Shown one piece after another: positions 52,614-61,106 of a stretch of 64,000 nt of DNA. The translations under genes were made by a program, and so were the position numbers. The notes beneath the pieces are model-generated. The model was given only the letters and a program-made list of their open reading frames with translations, did no database searches and had not been told where the DNA came from. The stretch comes from DATJFQ01 sp035495555. Lineage in GTDB: Bacteria; Acidobacteriota; Vicinamibacteria; Vicinamibacterales; 2-12-FULL-66-21. The stretch is from assembly GCA_035495555.1 (NCBI GenBank), contig DATJFQ010000043.1, positions 1-64,000 of the forward strand. The letters are read 5' to 3'. The stretch's first letter is position 1, and each line of letters opens with the position of its first letter.

Positions 52614-53240
52614 ATGGCGCAGGAATACCTGCCGGCCGCCGGACGTGACCGGTTCCTCCCTCTTTACGATCCGCTCACACGGCTGCTCGGGTGCCAGGCC
52701 GCCATTCGGCCGCTCATCGCACAGGCCCAGCTCGCGCCTGGCATGCACGTGCTCGACCTCGGCTGCGGCACCGGCACGGTCGCCGTGCGGATTGCCACCG
52801 AACACCCTGACGTGAGAATCACGGCGCTCGATCCCGATCCGCTCGCGCTGGTCCGCGCGTCGCGTAAGGCTGCACGCGCGCGTGTATCGATCGCATTCGA
52901 CCAGGGATTCGGTGAGCAGCTTCCCTATGCGGATCGCTCGTTCGACCGCGTGTTGTCGTCCATGATGTTCCACCACCTCCGGAGGGAGGTGAGGGCCGCC
53001 GTCCTTTCCGAGATCCATCGCGTGCTGCGGCCCGGCGGACGCCTCGAACTGCTCGATTTCGCCGGAGGCGCGCACACCAGCCTTGCCCAACTGCTCCACG
53101 GAAATCATCTCGACGCGGCGGCGGAGGACCGCCTGATCCGCCGGATGGGCGAAGCCGGGCTGAGCGGCGCAACACGCGTCGCCTCGCGAAAGACCCTGGT
53201 AGGCGTGATCGCGTACTACCAGGCCTCGCGAGCGAACTGA
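52614..53240 (+). CDS. Class I SAM-dependent methyltransferase (UbiE/COQ5-like)
   Basis: 208 residues. The SAM motif is HVLDLGCGTGTVAVRIA, followed by ALDPDPLALVRASR, the motif II region GEQLPYADRSFDRVLSSMMFHHL and RVLRPGGRLELLDF. It belongs to the Methyltransf_11/25 type; the substrate is not evident. TATGAT lies 6 bases before the ATG with no clear ribosome binding site. It stands 54 bases before the formate dehydrogenase operon but is not obviously part of it. Confidence 0.88.
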   Translation: MAQEYLPAAGRDRFLPLYDPLTRLLGCQAAIRPLIAQAQLAPGMHVLDLGCGTGTVAVRIATEHPDVRITALDPDPLALVRASRKAARARVSIAFDQGFGEQLPYADRSFDRVLSSMMFHHLRREVRAAVLSEIHRVLRPGGRLELLDFAGGAHTSLAQLLHGNHLDAAAEDRLIRRMGEAGLSGATRVASRKTLVGVIAYYQASRAN

Positions 53241-53294
53241 CGGGAGGACGCGCGGCGCACCAATTGCAGGCGTCGCGAATGCTCAGGAGGTCCC

Positions 53295-56200
53295 GTGTCG
53301 AAGCTGGCGAGAGGTCGATGGCCGCTGCTGCGCCAACTCGCTGATGGTACGCGCGGGGACGGACCCGATGTGATGAGCGCGGCGACGGACCGGCTGCGGC
53401 CGCGTAATGCCGGCGCGTCCATCGCGCGATCGATCTGCCCGTATTGCGGGGTGGGATGCGGCCAACTCGTCTATCACCGCGGGAACGATCTCGTCTCAAT
53501 CGAAGGGGACCCCGCGTCGCCCATCTCGGGAGGCCATCTCTGCCCGAAAGGCGCGGCCAGCCACGAGCTGCTCACACATCCGAACCGGCTGACACGCGTC
53601 AAGTACCGCGCGCCATACGCGACCGCATGGCAGGAAATCGATCTCGAGCGCGCGATGGACATGGTCGCCGATCGCGTCTGGGCTTCGCGCGAACGCGGGT
53701 TCGTCGAAGCAAAAGACGGCAAGCCGCTGATGCAGTTGCCGACGGTCGCGCACCTCGGCGGCGCGACGCTCGACAACGAAGAGAACTACCTCCTCAAAAA
53801 ACTCTATGCAGGCGGCCTGGGCATGGTGGCCGTCAGCAATCAGGCCCGGATATGACATAGCGCGACGGTGCCCGGTCTGGGCACCTCGTTCGGTCGCGGC
53901 GGCGCGACGACGGCCCTGCAGGATCTCGCGAACGCGGACGCCATCCTGATCATGGGCTCGTCGATGGCCGAGCAGCATCCGGTCGGCTTCCGGTTCGTCG
54001 TCCAGGCGCGGGAGCGCGGCGGGACCGTCATCCACGTCGATCCCCGCTTCACGCGGACATCGGCAATGGCCGACGTGTGGGTGCCGCTTCGCGCCGGGAC
54101 GGACCTCGTGTTCCTCGGCGCGATGATCAACCACGTACTCCAGCAGGGCCGCGAGTTCCGCGATTACGTCCTCCACTATACGAACGCGTCGACGATCATC
54201 CGCGAAGACTTCCGCGACACCGAAGACCTCGCCGGCGTGTTCTCCGGCTGGAATGCCGCCGAGCAGAAGTACGACCCGTCGTCCTGGCTCTACCAGGGCG
54301 CGGAATCGGATGCGCAGCACCACGAAACGAGCTCGACCTCGTATGGGCTGTTCGGCCAGGCCCGCGGCGGCCAGCCCTCACGCCTCGCAGGCGCCGACCG
54401 CGATGAGACGCTTCAGCATCCGCGCTGCGTGTTCCAGGTGCTCAAGCGCCACTTCTCGCGCTACACGCCCGAACTCGTCGAGCAGGTCTGCGGCACGCCG
54501 CGTGACGCGTTCCAGCGTGTTGCCGACGCGTTCTGCAGCGCGTCGGGGCCGGACAAAACGGGCGCGATCTGTTATGCCGTGGGCTGGACGCAGCACTCGA
54601 CCGGTTCGCAGATCATCCGGGCGGCCGCGATCCTCCAGCTGCTGCTGGGAAACATCGGACGGCCGGGTGGCGGCATCATGGCCCTGCGCGGCCACGCGTC
54701 GATCCAGGGGTCGACCGACATTCCCACGCTGTACGACCTGCTGCCCGGGTATCTGCCGATGCCGAATTTCGAGGCAGGGACGCACACGCTCGCCGAGTAC
54801 CTGCAGAAGAACGGCGCGGAAACGGGTTGGTGGTACAACGTCGACAAATACACGATCAGCTTGCTGAAAGCCTGGTATGGCGACGCGGCTACGCGCGAGA
54901 ACCAGTACGGCTACGACTGGCTGCCGCGGGTAACCGGCGATCACTCGCATCAGGGATATTGGCTCGAGATGGCGGACGGCGGCCTCGAAGGCCTGTTCGT
55001 GTTCGGCCAGAATCCGGCGGTCGGCGCGCCGAACTCGCGCCTCGAACGCCGTGCGCTGGCGGAACTCGACTGGCTGGTCGTCCGCGATCTCGCCGAGATC
55101 GAGACGTCGAGCTTCTGGTACGACTCTCCCGAAGTCCAGCGCGGCGAGTTGCGGACGGAAGACATCAAGACGGAAGTGTTCCTGTTCCCCGCCGCGGGCC
55201 ACGTCGAGAAGGAAGGCTCGTTCACCAACACGCAGCGGCTGATTCAGTGGCGCCAGAAGGCCGTCGATCCTCCAGGCGACGCGAGAAGCGATCTGTGGTT
55301 CGTGTTCCATCTGGGGCGGCGCCTGAAGGCGAAATGCGCGGCGGATGCGCGCCCGCGCAATGCGGGCCTCAGCGCGCTGACGTGGAACTACACGACGCGG
55401 GGTCCACTTGCGGAGCCCGACGCGGAAGAAGTGCTTCAGGAGATCAACGGACGCCGCGTGCACGACCGCGCACTCGTCGGCGGCTTTGCCGATCTGAAGG
55501 GGGACGGAACCACCGAGTGCGGTTGCTGGATCTATTCAGGCGTGTATCCGCAGGCTGGACGCAATCGCGCGAACGAACGCGAGTCGCACGACGCGCTCGG
55601 CCATGGCTGGGCGTTCTCGTGGCCGTCCGATCGGCGGATCCTCTACAACCGCGCGTCGGCGCGGCCGGACGGCTCACCCTGGAGCGATCGCAAGAAGCTC
55701 GTCTGGTGGGATCGTGACGCGCAGCGCTGGACGGGCCTCGACGTGCCGGACTACATCGCCACGAAACCTCCCGATCATCAACCCGCGCCCGGCGCGAAGG
55801 GCGACGATGCGCTGGCCGGGACGACCCCGTTTCTCATGCATCAGGACGGCCTCGGCTGGATCTGGGTGCCGACGGGCCTTCGGGATGGTCCGCTGCCCGC
55901 CTATTACGAACCGCTCGAATCTCCAGTGGGCAATGCCCTCTATCCGGCGCATCCGACCAATCCGCCGGCCGACAGGATGGAGCGGTTCGACAATCGCTTC
56001 GTCCCGATTGGCGATCGGCGCTTCCCGCACGTGCTCACGACGTATCGCCTCACGGAGCACCATACGGCCGGCGGCATGAGCCGATATCTGTCGCACCTCG
56101 CGGAGCTGCAGCCCGAGTTCTTCGCGGAGATTTCGCCGGAGCTGGCCAGCGCCATTGGCGCCGAGCCCGGCGGGTGGGTTACCGTCGCGTCGCCGCGCGG

Positions 56201-56495
56201 TGTCGTCGAGGCGCGGGCGCTCGTCACCGCACGCATGCACCCGCTGCGGGTCGGCGGCCGCACGATCCACCAGGTCGGCCTTCCCTACCACTGGGGCACG
56301 AAGGGGCTGGTCACCGGCGATTCGGCAAACGATCTGATCGCGATGTCCGAAGAACCGAATGTGCGCATCATGGAAACCAAGGGGCTGGCGTGCCACATCG
56401 CGGCTGGGCGGCGCCCGCGCGGCAGAGCGGCACTCGACTATCTCGAATCCTTGATGCGGGGAGAGCACGTTGGCGACGAGCGCGTTTCTCACTGA
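53295..56495 (+). CDS. fdhA: Selenocysteine formate dehydrogenase, catalytic subunit (one gene through in-frame UGA)
   Basis: 1066 residues when UGA 53,853-53,855 is read as selenocysteine at residue 187. The context NQARI-U-HSATVPGLGTSFGRG aligns with the E. coli FdnG NQARV-U-H site, and the frame is continuous. A SECIS hairpin follows. GTG 53,295 has AGGAGG 5 bases before it. The [4Fe-4S] cysteines are C48, C51, C55 and that of GHLCPKG. Molybdopterin segments GRGGATTALQDLANADAILIMGS, RHPVGFRF-like EQHPVGFRF and WTQHSTGSQIIRA follow. It lacks a twin-arginine leader, unlike FdnG. The N-terminus (RWPLLRQLADG) resembles actinobacterial-type enzymes. It oxidises formate to CO2 with electrons to the FeS subunit. 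Confidence 0.93.
53856..53888 (+). promoter_or_regulatory. Bacterial SECIS element for Sec insertion
   Basis: Eleven bases after the UGA a perfect hairpin begins: GGTGCCC-GGTCT-GGGCACC (53,867-53,885), extended below by CGA/TCG (53,863-53,865 with 53,886-53,888) with one bulged C. The GGTCT apical loop and the 11-base offset match the E. coli fdhF/fdnG element (loop AGGUCU). The element is read by the SelB-Sec-tRNA complex. Confidence 0.88.
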
Positions 56496-57246
56496 CACCA
56501 CGCTTTGTATCGGCTGCAAGGCCTGCGAGGTCGCGTGCAAGGAGTACAACCAGGTGCCGGCCGACGGCTTCGCCTGGTCGGGGAAGTCGTACGACAACAC
56601 GATGCACCTCGGGCATTCGACATGGCGCCACGTCGCGTTCGTGGAGATGGAGCCGCGTATCGGCATCGGCGGCAACTCCGGCGAACAGATCTCGTGGCAG
56701 TTCCTCTCCGACGTCTGCAAACACTGCGAGCACGCCGGCTGCCTCGAAGCGTGCCCGACGGGGTCGATCATGCGGACCGAGTTCGGAACGGTCTACGTGC
56801 AGCCCGATATCTGCAACGGCTGCGGCTACTGCATCGTCGGCTGCCCGTTTGGCGTAATCGATCGCCGGCCGGACGACGGCCGCGCGTTCAAGTGCACGTT
56901 CTGCTACGACCGTCAGCGCGCGGGCAGCATGCCTGCATGCGCGCAGGCATGCCCGACACAGTCGATTCTCTTTGGCGACCTCGAGGAGCTGCGCGCGAAA
57001 GCCGACGGGCGAATCGAAGATCTGCACGCGCGCGGCGTGAAGGACGCCGTCATCTACGATCCGCGGGACACGAGCGTCGGAGGGATCCATGCGATGTTCA
57101 TCGTCCGCGGCGATCCCGAAGCGTACAATCTGCCCGCCAGACCTGAAGTGCCGACCGTGTATCTGCGCGACGGCTGGCGGTCCGCTGCGGCCGCGGCAGC
57201 GCTGGCGGTGGTAGCGACTGCGCTCGCCTTCAGAAGGTCCAGGTAA
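56470..57246 (+). CDS. fdhB: Formate dehydrogenase iron-sulfur subunit
   Basis: 258 residues from TTG 56,470, overlapping the end of the catalytic subunit by 26 bases. Four [4Fe-4S] cluster motifs: CIGCKACEVACKEYN, CKHCEHAGCLEACP, CNGCGYCIVGCPFG and CTFCYDRQRAGSMPACAQACP. A C-terminal hydrophobic helix (AAAAAALAVVATALAF) may anchor it to the membrane. It carries electrons from the catalytic subunit to the NrfD-like membrane protein. The end of fdhB overlaps the next gene by one base (TAATG). Confidence 0.95.
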   Translation: MATSAFLTDTTLCIGCKACEVACKEYNQVPADGFAWSGKSYDNTMHLGHSTWRHVAFVEMEPRIGIGGNSGEQISWQFLSDVCKHCEHAGCLEACPTGSIMRTEFGTVYVQPDICNGCGYCIVGCPFGVIDRRPDDGRAFKCTFCYDRQRAGSMPACAQACPTQSILFGDLEELRAKADGRIEDLHARGVKDAVIYDPRDTSVGGIHAMFIVRGDPEAYNLPARPEVPTVYLRDGWRSAAAAAALAVVATALAFRRSR

Positions 57247-58088
57247 TGTCCTCGACTTATTACGACGTTCCGTTGCTGAAACCGCCCGTCTGGACGTGGG
57301 AGGTACCGGCATACTTCTTCATCGGCGGCGCGGCTGGGGGTGCAGCCGTGATCGGCGCGATTGCGCAGTGGACGGGCGCAAACGGTAATCTCGCCCGCGA
57401 TGCGCGCTGGATTGCGGCTGCGGGCGCTCCGGTCTCTGCCGCACTCTTGACGGCGGATCTCGGTCGTCCGGAGCGCTTCATCAACATGCTCCGCGTGTTC
57501 AAGCCGCAGAGCGCGATGTCGGTCGGGTCCTGGACGCTGTCAGCCTTCTCCGCATCGACCGCGGCAGCCCTCGTACCGATTTCCGCGATCTCGACGACGG
57601 CCGTTCCGTTCAGCGCGGTGCTCGGCTGCGGGATGCTGACTTACACCGGAGTGTTGATCGGCGCGACCGCGATTCCGGTGTGGAATGCACACGTGCGGAC
57701 GCTGCCGATCCACTTCGCCGCTTCCGGCATGGCGTCTGCGGCGGCGCTGTTGACGGTGATGGGACACGACGACCCGGCGATCAACCGGATCGCACTCGGC
57801 GCGGCGGCCGTTGAAACGCTGATGGGCGCATCGATCGAATCGAATCGCGCCCCCGTTTCCGAGCCCCTGCGTGCGGGGCTGAGCGGCCTCGTCGTCCGGA
57901 CCGGCGGCGTGCTCTCGGGGCCGGTTCCGCTGCTGCTCCGCGGCTTGAGCCGGTCGCGCCGCGCACGTCAGGCCGCGAGCATCGCCGCCCTGGCGGGGTC
58001 GCTGCTCACCCGCATCGGATGGGTGCTCGCCGGGCGCGCGTCTGCTCGCGGCGAGTCCGAGTCACACGCCCGACGGCAGGACGACTGA
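57246..58088 (+). CDS. NrfD/PsrC-type membrane subunit of the formate dehydrogenase
   Basis: 280 residues. NrfD family start PVWTWEVPAYFFIGGAAGGAAVIG, then LLTADLGRPERFINMLRVFKPQSAMSVGSWTL, a core CGMLTYTGVLIGATAIPVWN, and about eight hydrophobic segments. NrfD subunits exchange electrons with the quinone pool without heme, unlike the cytochrome-b FdnI of E. coli. Its gene follows fdhB by a one-base overlap, so the three subunits are co-translated. It fits the quinone-linked, actinobacterial-type FDH complex. Confidence 0.9.
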   Translation: MSSTYYDVPLLKPPVWTWEVPAYFFIGGAAGGAAVIGAIAQWTGANGNLARDARWIAAAGAPVSAALLTADLGRPERFINMLRVFKPQSAMSVGSWTLSAFSASTAAALVPISAISTTAVPFSAVLGCGMLTYTGVLIGATAIPVWNAHVRTLPIHFAASGMASAAALLTVMGHDDPAINRIALGAAAVETLMGASIESNRAPVSEPLRAGLSGLVVRTGGVLSGPVPLLLRGLSRSRRARQAASIAALAGSLLTRIGWVLAGRASARGESESHARRQDD

Positions 58089-58106
58089 CTAAGGTGTACG
58101 GGTCCC

Positions 58107-58150
58107 GCCCCGAGCACCGAGCACCTGGCACCAAGCACCGAGCACCCGAG
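58107..58150. repeat. GAGCACC-word array, copy E2
   Basis: CCGAGCACCGAGCACCTGG, then CACCAAGCACCGAGCACCC: about six GAGCACC-like words after the NrfD stop. Same vocabulary as E1 (29,541). It precedes the methyltransferase-nuclease pair by about 65 bases. Confidence 0.6.
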
Positions 58151-58213
58151 TGACCTGTTCTGTCATTCCAGCCGGACAGAATGGCGGAGCGCCGCCACGG
58201 TGCATGACGTAAA

Positions 58214-58990
58214 ATGACCCTCACCGCCGCCACTTCGAGGACTCCCGTGACCGCCCCCGTATTCCATGTGTCGACGCTCGACGCCGTCGATTGGCTCCGA
58301 TCGATGCCGTCGGAATCCGTCGATCTGCTCGTGACCGACCCCGCGTACGAGTCGCTCGAGAAGCATCGGGCCATCGGGACGACGACGCGTTTGAAGCACA
58401 GCAAATCGTCCAGCAACGACTGGTTCGCGGTGTTTCCGAACGCACGGTTTCCGGAACTCTTCGCGGAAGCGTATCGCGTGCTGAAGCGGAACACGCATCT
58501 GTATCTCTTCTGCGACGCGGAAACGATGTTCATCGCCAGGCCTGAAGCCGAGCGCGCCGGCTTCCGGTTCTGGAAACCGCTCGTGTGGGACAAGAAAACG
58601 ATCGGCATGGGCTATCACTACCGCGCGCGCTACGAGTTCATCCTTTTCTTCGAAAAGGGCAAGCGCCGGCTGAACGATCTCGGTGTGCCGGATGTCATCA
58701 CCGTGCCGCGCGTCCATCGCGGATATCCTGCCGAGAAGCCCCCGGCCGTCTCCGCTGTCTTGATCGAGCAAAGCTCGATCCGGGGTGAGCTCGTGGCGGA
58801 TCCGTTCATGGGATCCGGCAGCGTCGGCGTTGCGGCGCTCGAGGCCGGCCGCTGCTTCACCGGCACGGACCTGAATCCGGAGGCGGTGCGGCTGACGACG
58901 GAACGCCTCCGCGTGTTCGCGCCGGATGCGATGCCCGACGCCCCTGCGCGCGAACCCGAGCAGCTCGGATTCATCGACACCCGGCCGTGA
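58214..58990 (+). CDS. DNA methyltransferase (N6-adenine/N4-cytosine, beta-type order)
   Basis: 258 residues from ATG 58,214; GTG 58,247 with GAGGA upstream is an alternative start. Motif order IV then I: catalytic LLVTDPAYESLEKHRA (DPAY, a variant of DPPY/DPPW), YRVLKRNTHLYLFCD, YHYRARYEFILFFEKGK, and SAM-binding VADPFMGSGSVGVAALEAGR with GTDLNPEA. Size is small, leaving little room for a target-recognition domain. The GTG of the next gene overlaps its stop by 4 bases; that gene has nuclease signs, so a two-gene restriction-modification unit is likely. Confidence 0.88.
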   Translation: MTLTAATSRTPVTAPVFHVSTLDAVDWLRSMPSESVDLLVTDPAYESLEKHRAIGTTTRLKHSKSSSNDWFAVFPNARFPELFAEAYRVLKRNTHLYLFCDAETMFIARPEAERAGFRFWKPLVWDKKTIGMGYHYRARYEFILFFEKGKRRLNDLGVPDVITVPRVHRGYPAEKPPAVSAVLIEQSSIRGELVADPFMGSGSVGVAALEAGRCFTGTDLNPEAVRLTTERLRVFAPDAMPDAPAREPEQLGFIDTRP

Positions 58991-59436
58991 CCGGCGCGGA
59001 ATACGCCAACCTGATCGCGTCGTATCTCGCGCGGCGATTCGGATCGCGCGGCCTCACCGTCTATCGCGAGATCCGCGTCGGCAAATCGATCATCGGCAAG
59101 AACCGGTGCATCGATGTCTTCTGTGTGCGCGCCGCCGACAGCACGGCGTTCGCAATCGAGTGCAAGTTCCAGGATTCGCCCGGAACGGTCGACGAGAAGA
59201 TCCCCTATGCGCTCGATGACCTCGAGGCGCTGCCGATGGCGGGCTGTATCGCCTACGCCGGCAAGGGATTTTCCGAGGGCGTTCTGCACATGCTGCAGGC
59301 CGCGCCGCGAGCGGCGTATTGTCTGCCCGTGCGCGACCAGCACGACTCCTCGGCCGACACGCGCGAGCTCGATCATCTGCTCGCCGCGCACTTCGGATGG
59401 TGGGATGTGGTGATAGGCAACAGGAGACCGGTCTAG
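58987..59436 (+). CDS. PD-(D/E)XK nuclease-like protein paired with the methyltransferase
   Basis: 149 residues starting at GTG 58,987. Core of the PD-(D/E)XK fold: GKNRCIDVFCV with Asp43, then FAIECKFQDSPG with Glu58 and Lys60. The upstream YREIRVGKSII strand and later ALDDLEALPMAGCIAYAGKGFSEGVLHML suit an Mrr/Holliday-like nuclease core. The 4-base overlap makes it co-translated with the methyltransferase, suggesting a compact restriction partner. Alternatively it is a housekeeping nuclease. No known REase family name is assigned. Confidence 0.72.
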   Translation: MTGAEYANLIASYLARRFGSRGLTVYREIRVGKSIIGKNRCIDVFCVRAADSTAFAIECKFQDSPGTVDEKIPYALDDLEALPMAGCIAYAGKGFSEGVLHMLQAAPRAAYCLPVRDQHDSSADTRELDHLLAAHFGWWDVVIGNRRPV

Positions 59437-59458
59437 TCCCCTGGAAACGATGCAGTGG

Positions 59459-59517
59459 CGCAACTGCCAACTACCCGAGGCGTCACTCTTCGAAGTGATC
59501 CTCTCGGGTAGTCGGGA
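59459..59517. repeat. TAGTTGTG-family intergenic element, copy D6 (diverged)
   Basis: CAACTGCCAACTACCCGAGG, then CGTCACTCTTCGAAGTGATC and CTCTCGGGTAGTCGGG. The outer stem ACTACCCGAG/CTCGGGTAGT is a perfect 10 bp; the inner TCACT-CTTCGA-AGTGA is 5 bp. It fits the D family by CAACTACYCGAG and AAGTGATC shared with D3. It lies between the nuclease stop and the metallothionein stop (convergent). Confidence 0.6.
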
Positions 59518-59547
59518 ATTCAGATGTTGCGGTGCTGGCAGACGTCG

Positions 59548-59694
59548 TCAGCGACACTCCGTATGCTGGCAGCCGCACCGCAACTCGGTAATGCGAGCGG
59601 CGTCCTTGCAGTGTTCGCTGCAGTACTTGCCGAAGGGGCCCTTGCCGTCGACCACGCAGTTGCAGTTCTCGTGCGCGCATTTGTTCTGAGCCAT
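59548..59694 (-). CDS. Small bacterial metallothionein (SmtA/BmtA-like)
   Basis: 48 residues, MAQNKCAHENCNCVVDGKGP then FGKYCSEHCKDAARITELRCG and CQHTECR. Eight cysteines and three histidines in the order CxxxxCxC, YCSEHC, CGCxHxxC match the SmtA/BmtA family, which binds zinc or cadmium. GGGAGGGCGCC precedes the ATG at 59,694. The gene is shorter than the usual SmtA (about 56). No SmtB-type repressor is adjacent. It is last in the minus-strand run from YciH. Confidence 0.93.
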   Translation of the reverse strand: MAQNKCAHENCNCVVDGKGPFGKYCSEHCKDAARITELRCGCQHTECR

Positions 59695-59804
59695 GGCGCC
59701 CTCCCTGCTCAGAGGGTACACCCCGGTTCACATTTGCGAAGCTCAGCAGGGCGGAGAAAATCAGATGGTCGAGATCTGGCAGGTGTGCCGGTATTCGGAC
59801 CTCA

Positions 59805-59945
59805 TGATCTTTCAAGAGATCTTTTGATCTTTGCGTGCCTTTCATAAATCTTTTGATCTTTGCGTGCCTTCAACCGATCCTTCGATCTTTGCTTTCGATC
59901 TTTGCTTTTGATCTTTCGATCTTTGCCTTTCGATCTTTGCCCTTC
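59805..59945 (-). repeat. GATCTTTGC-word array crossing the end of the BRCT kinase gene
   Basis: Plus-strand words GATCTTTGC, GATCTTTCGATC and TTTTGATCTTTGCGTGCC, about ten copies. The part from 59,870 to 59,945 is coding on the minus strand and produces the lysine-rich last 24 residues of the kinase. The part from 59,805 to 59,869 is the 3' untranslated region. The remainder of the gap to the metallothionein (59,695-59,804) shows nothing recognisable. Confidence 0.85.
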
Positions 59946-61099
59946 TCTGCGAGCTTCCAGAACTGGCGCTCGCTGAGGACGGTGATCCGGTGCCCCTTTG
60001 CGCGCAGCCGCTTGATCTCCATCAGCTTCAGCCCGCCATCGCGGCCTGCGGCTTGAAGCGCGTTCGGCCGTCCGCGGACGAGCACTGTGGTCTGCGTCGA
60101 CGGCCCGCTGTGCACGATCGCGCCCGCGCGACGTGCCGCCTGCGCCGCTTCGGCCCGTGTGCGGCTCAGGATGCCGGTGAACGCCACGTGAACGCCGTCG
60201 AGCGAGCGCAGCACGCCGGCACGCAGCGATACCGACCGCGTGCGGAGGGCGTCGATCATTTCATCCGCGCTCTCGTATCGCTTCCGCCGCTCCCCGATGC
60301 AGCGATGCACGATCTCTTTCAGGTGGTCGCTGCAGCGGAAGGACCGAACGTCGGCCGTCCGGACGCGGCGGCTCGCGTCGCCGAGCACGAGCATCCCGAG
60401 CAGCTGCCCGACCTGGTACACATCGTCACGGGCCTGCCACTTGGGCGCCGCGCGATTGAGCAGATCACTCGGCGCCGTCATGCGGTTCATCGTGTGCGCG
60501 GTGATCCCGCGCGTGTCGCTTTGCTGGCGGACGATGCCGAAGTCGCCGAGCTTCAGCCGCGGGCCGGCACAGACGAACACGTTCACCGGGGTGAGATCCC
60601 GATGGAGCGTCTGGCCTCGATGCAGCTTGCGAAGGACGTCGAGGAGCCCGGCGATTTCGCGCCGCACGATGGTTTCCGACCATCCTCTCGACGCGCGGCG
60701 CAGGAACGCGCTGAGGTCGCCGTGTTCGGCGTATTCGAGCGCCAGATAGTACAAGACGCGCCCGTCGGCGCGCATCAGCGGAAAGCAGTCGTACACGCGA
60801 ATCGCGCGCTCATGGCCGTCGAGGACCTGGCCGAAATACGCCTCGCGCAGCCAGCCGTCTATGCGTGGGCTGACCTTGATGCAGACGTGCTGCGGCACGG
60901 ACGTCGAGCGCCCCAGCCGAAGCGCAAGATACGCCTGGCCGAACCCGCCTTCCCCGAGCAGGCGTTCGATTCGATAGTGCAGGCCCGTTTCAGGGCTGAC
61001 GATCACCTGGCCGTCCGCCAGCAGTTGGCCTGAATCCGCCGGTATGGCGCGCGCCGAACGCGTGGCGCGTGTGGTCGCCGTCCATGGATCACGCGTCAC
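59870..61099 (-). CDS. Ser/Thr protein kinase-like protein with C-terminal BRCT domain
   Basis: 409 residues from GTG 61,099 (GGAG 10 bases upstream; a TTG at 61,132 is an alternative). Kinase: GEGGFGQAY loop at 49-57, Lys75, HRDLTPVN with Asp168, GDFGIV with Asp186. Residues 298-385 form a BRCT domain (DGVHVAFTGIL, AAQAARRAGAIVH, TTVLVRG, LKLMEIKRLRAKGHRITVLSERQFWKL), as in NAD-dependent ligase or DNA repair proteins. No membrane helix, so it is cytoplasmic. The last 24 residues (KGKDRKAKIERSKAKIESKD) come from the GATCTTTGC array. Kinase-BRCT fusions are uncommon in bacteria; a DNA-damage role is plausible. Confidence 0.88.
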   Translation of the reverse strand: MTRDPWTATTRATRSARAIPADSGQLLADGQVIVSPETGLHYRIERLLGEGGFGQAYLALRLGRSTSVPQHVCIKVSPRIDGWLREAYFGQVLDGHERAIRVYDCFPLMRADGRVLYYLALEYAEHGDLSAFLRRASRGWSETIVRREIAGLLDVLRKLHRGQTLHRDLTPVNVFVCAGPRLKLGDFGIVRQQSDTRGITAHTMNRMTAPSDLLNRAAPKWQARDDVYQVGQLLGMLVLGDASRRVRTADVRSFRCSDHLKEIVHRCIGERRKRYESADEMIDALRTRSVSLRAGVLRSLDGVHVAFTGILSRTRAEAAQAARRAGAIVHSGPSTQTTVLVRGRPNALQAAGRDGGLKLMEIKRLRAKGHRITVLSERQFWKLAEKGKDRKAKIERSKAKIESKDRRIG

Positions 61100-61106
61100 G
61101 CGGCTG

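Noticed and set aside
53295..56495. Frameshift or pseudogene in formate dehydrogenase
   Set aside because: The reading frame is the same on both sides of the UGA and the position and hairpin match selenocysteine insertion, so no lesion is needed.
58204..58215. Promoter from TAAAAT next to the methyltransferase start
   Set aside because: The hexamer overlaps the ATG and has no partner box; it could matter only if GTG 58,247 is the real start.
59483..59845. Longer minus-strand open frame overlapping the metallothionein
   Set aside because: It has no ribosome binding site or domain pattern, while the 48-residue frame in the other register has a Cys/His pattern and a strong ribosome binding site.
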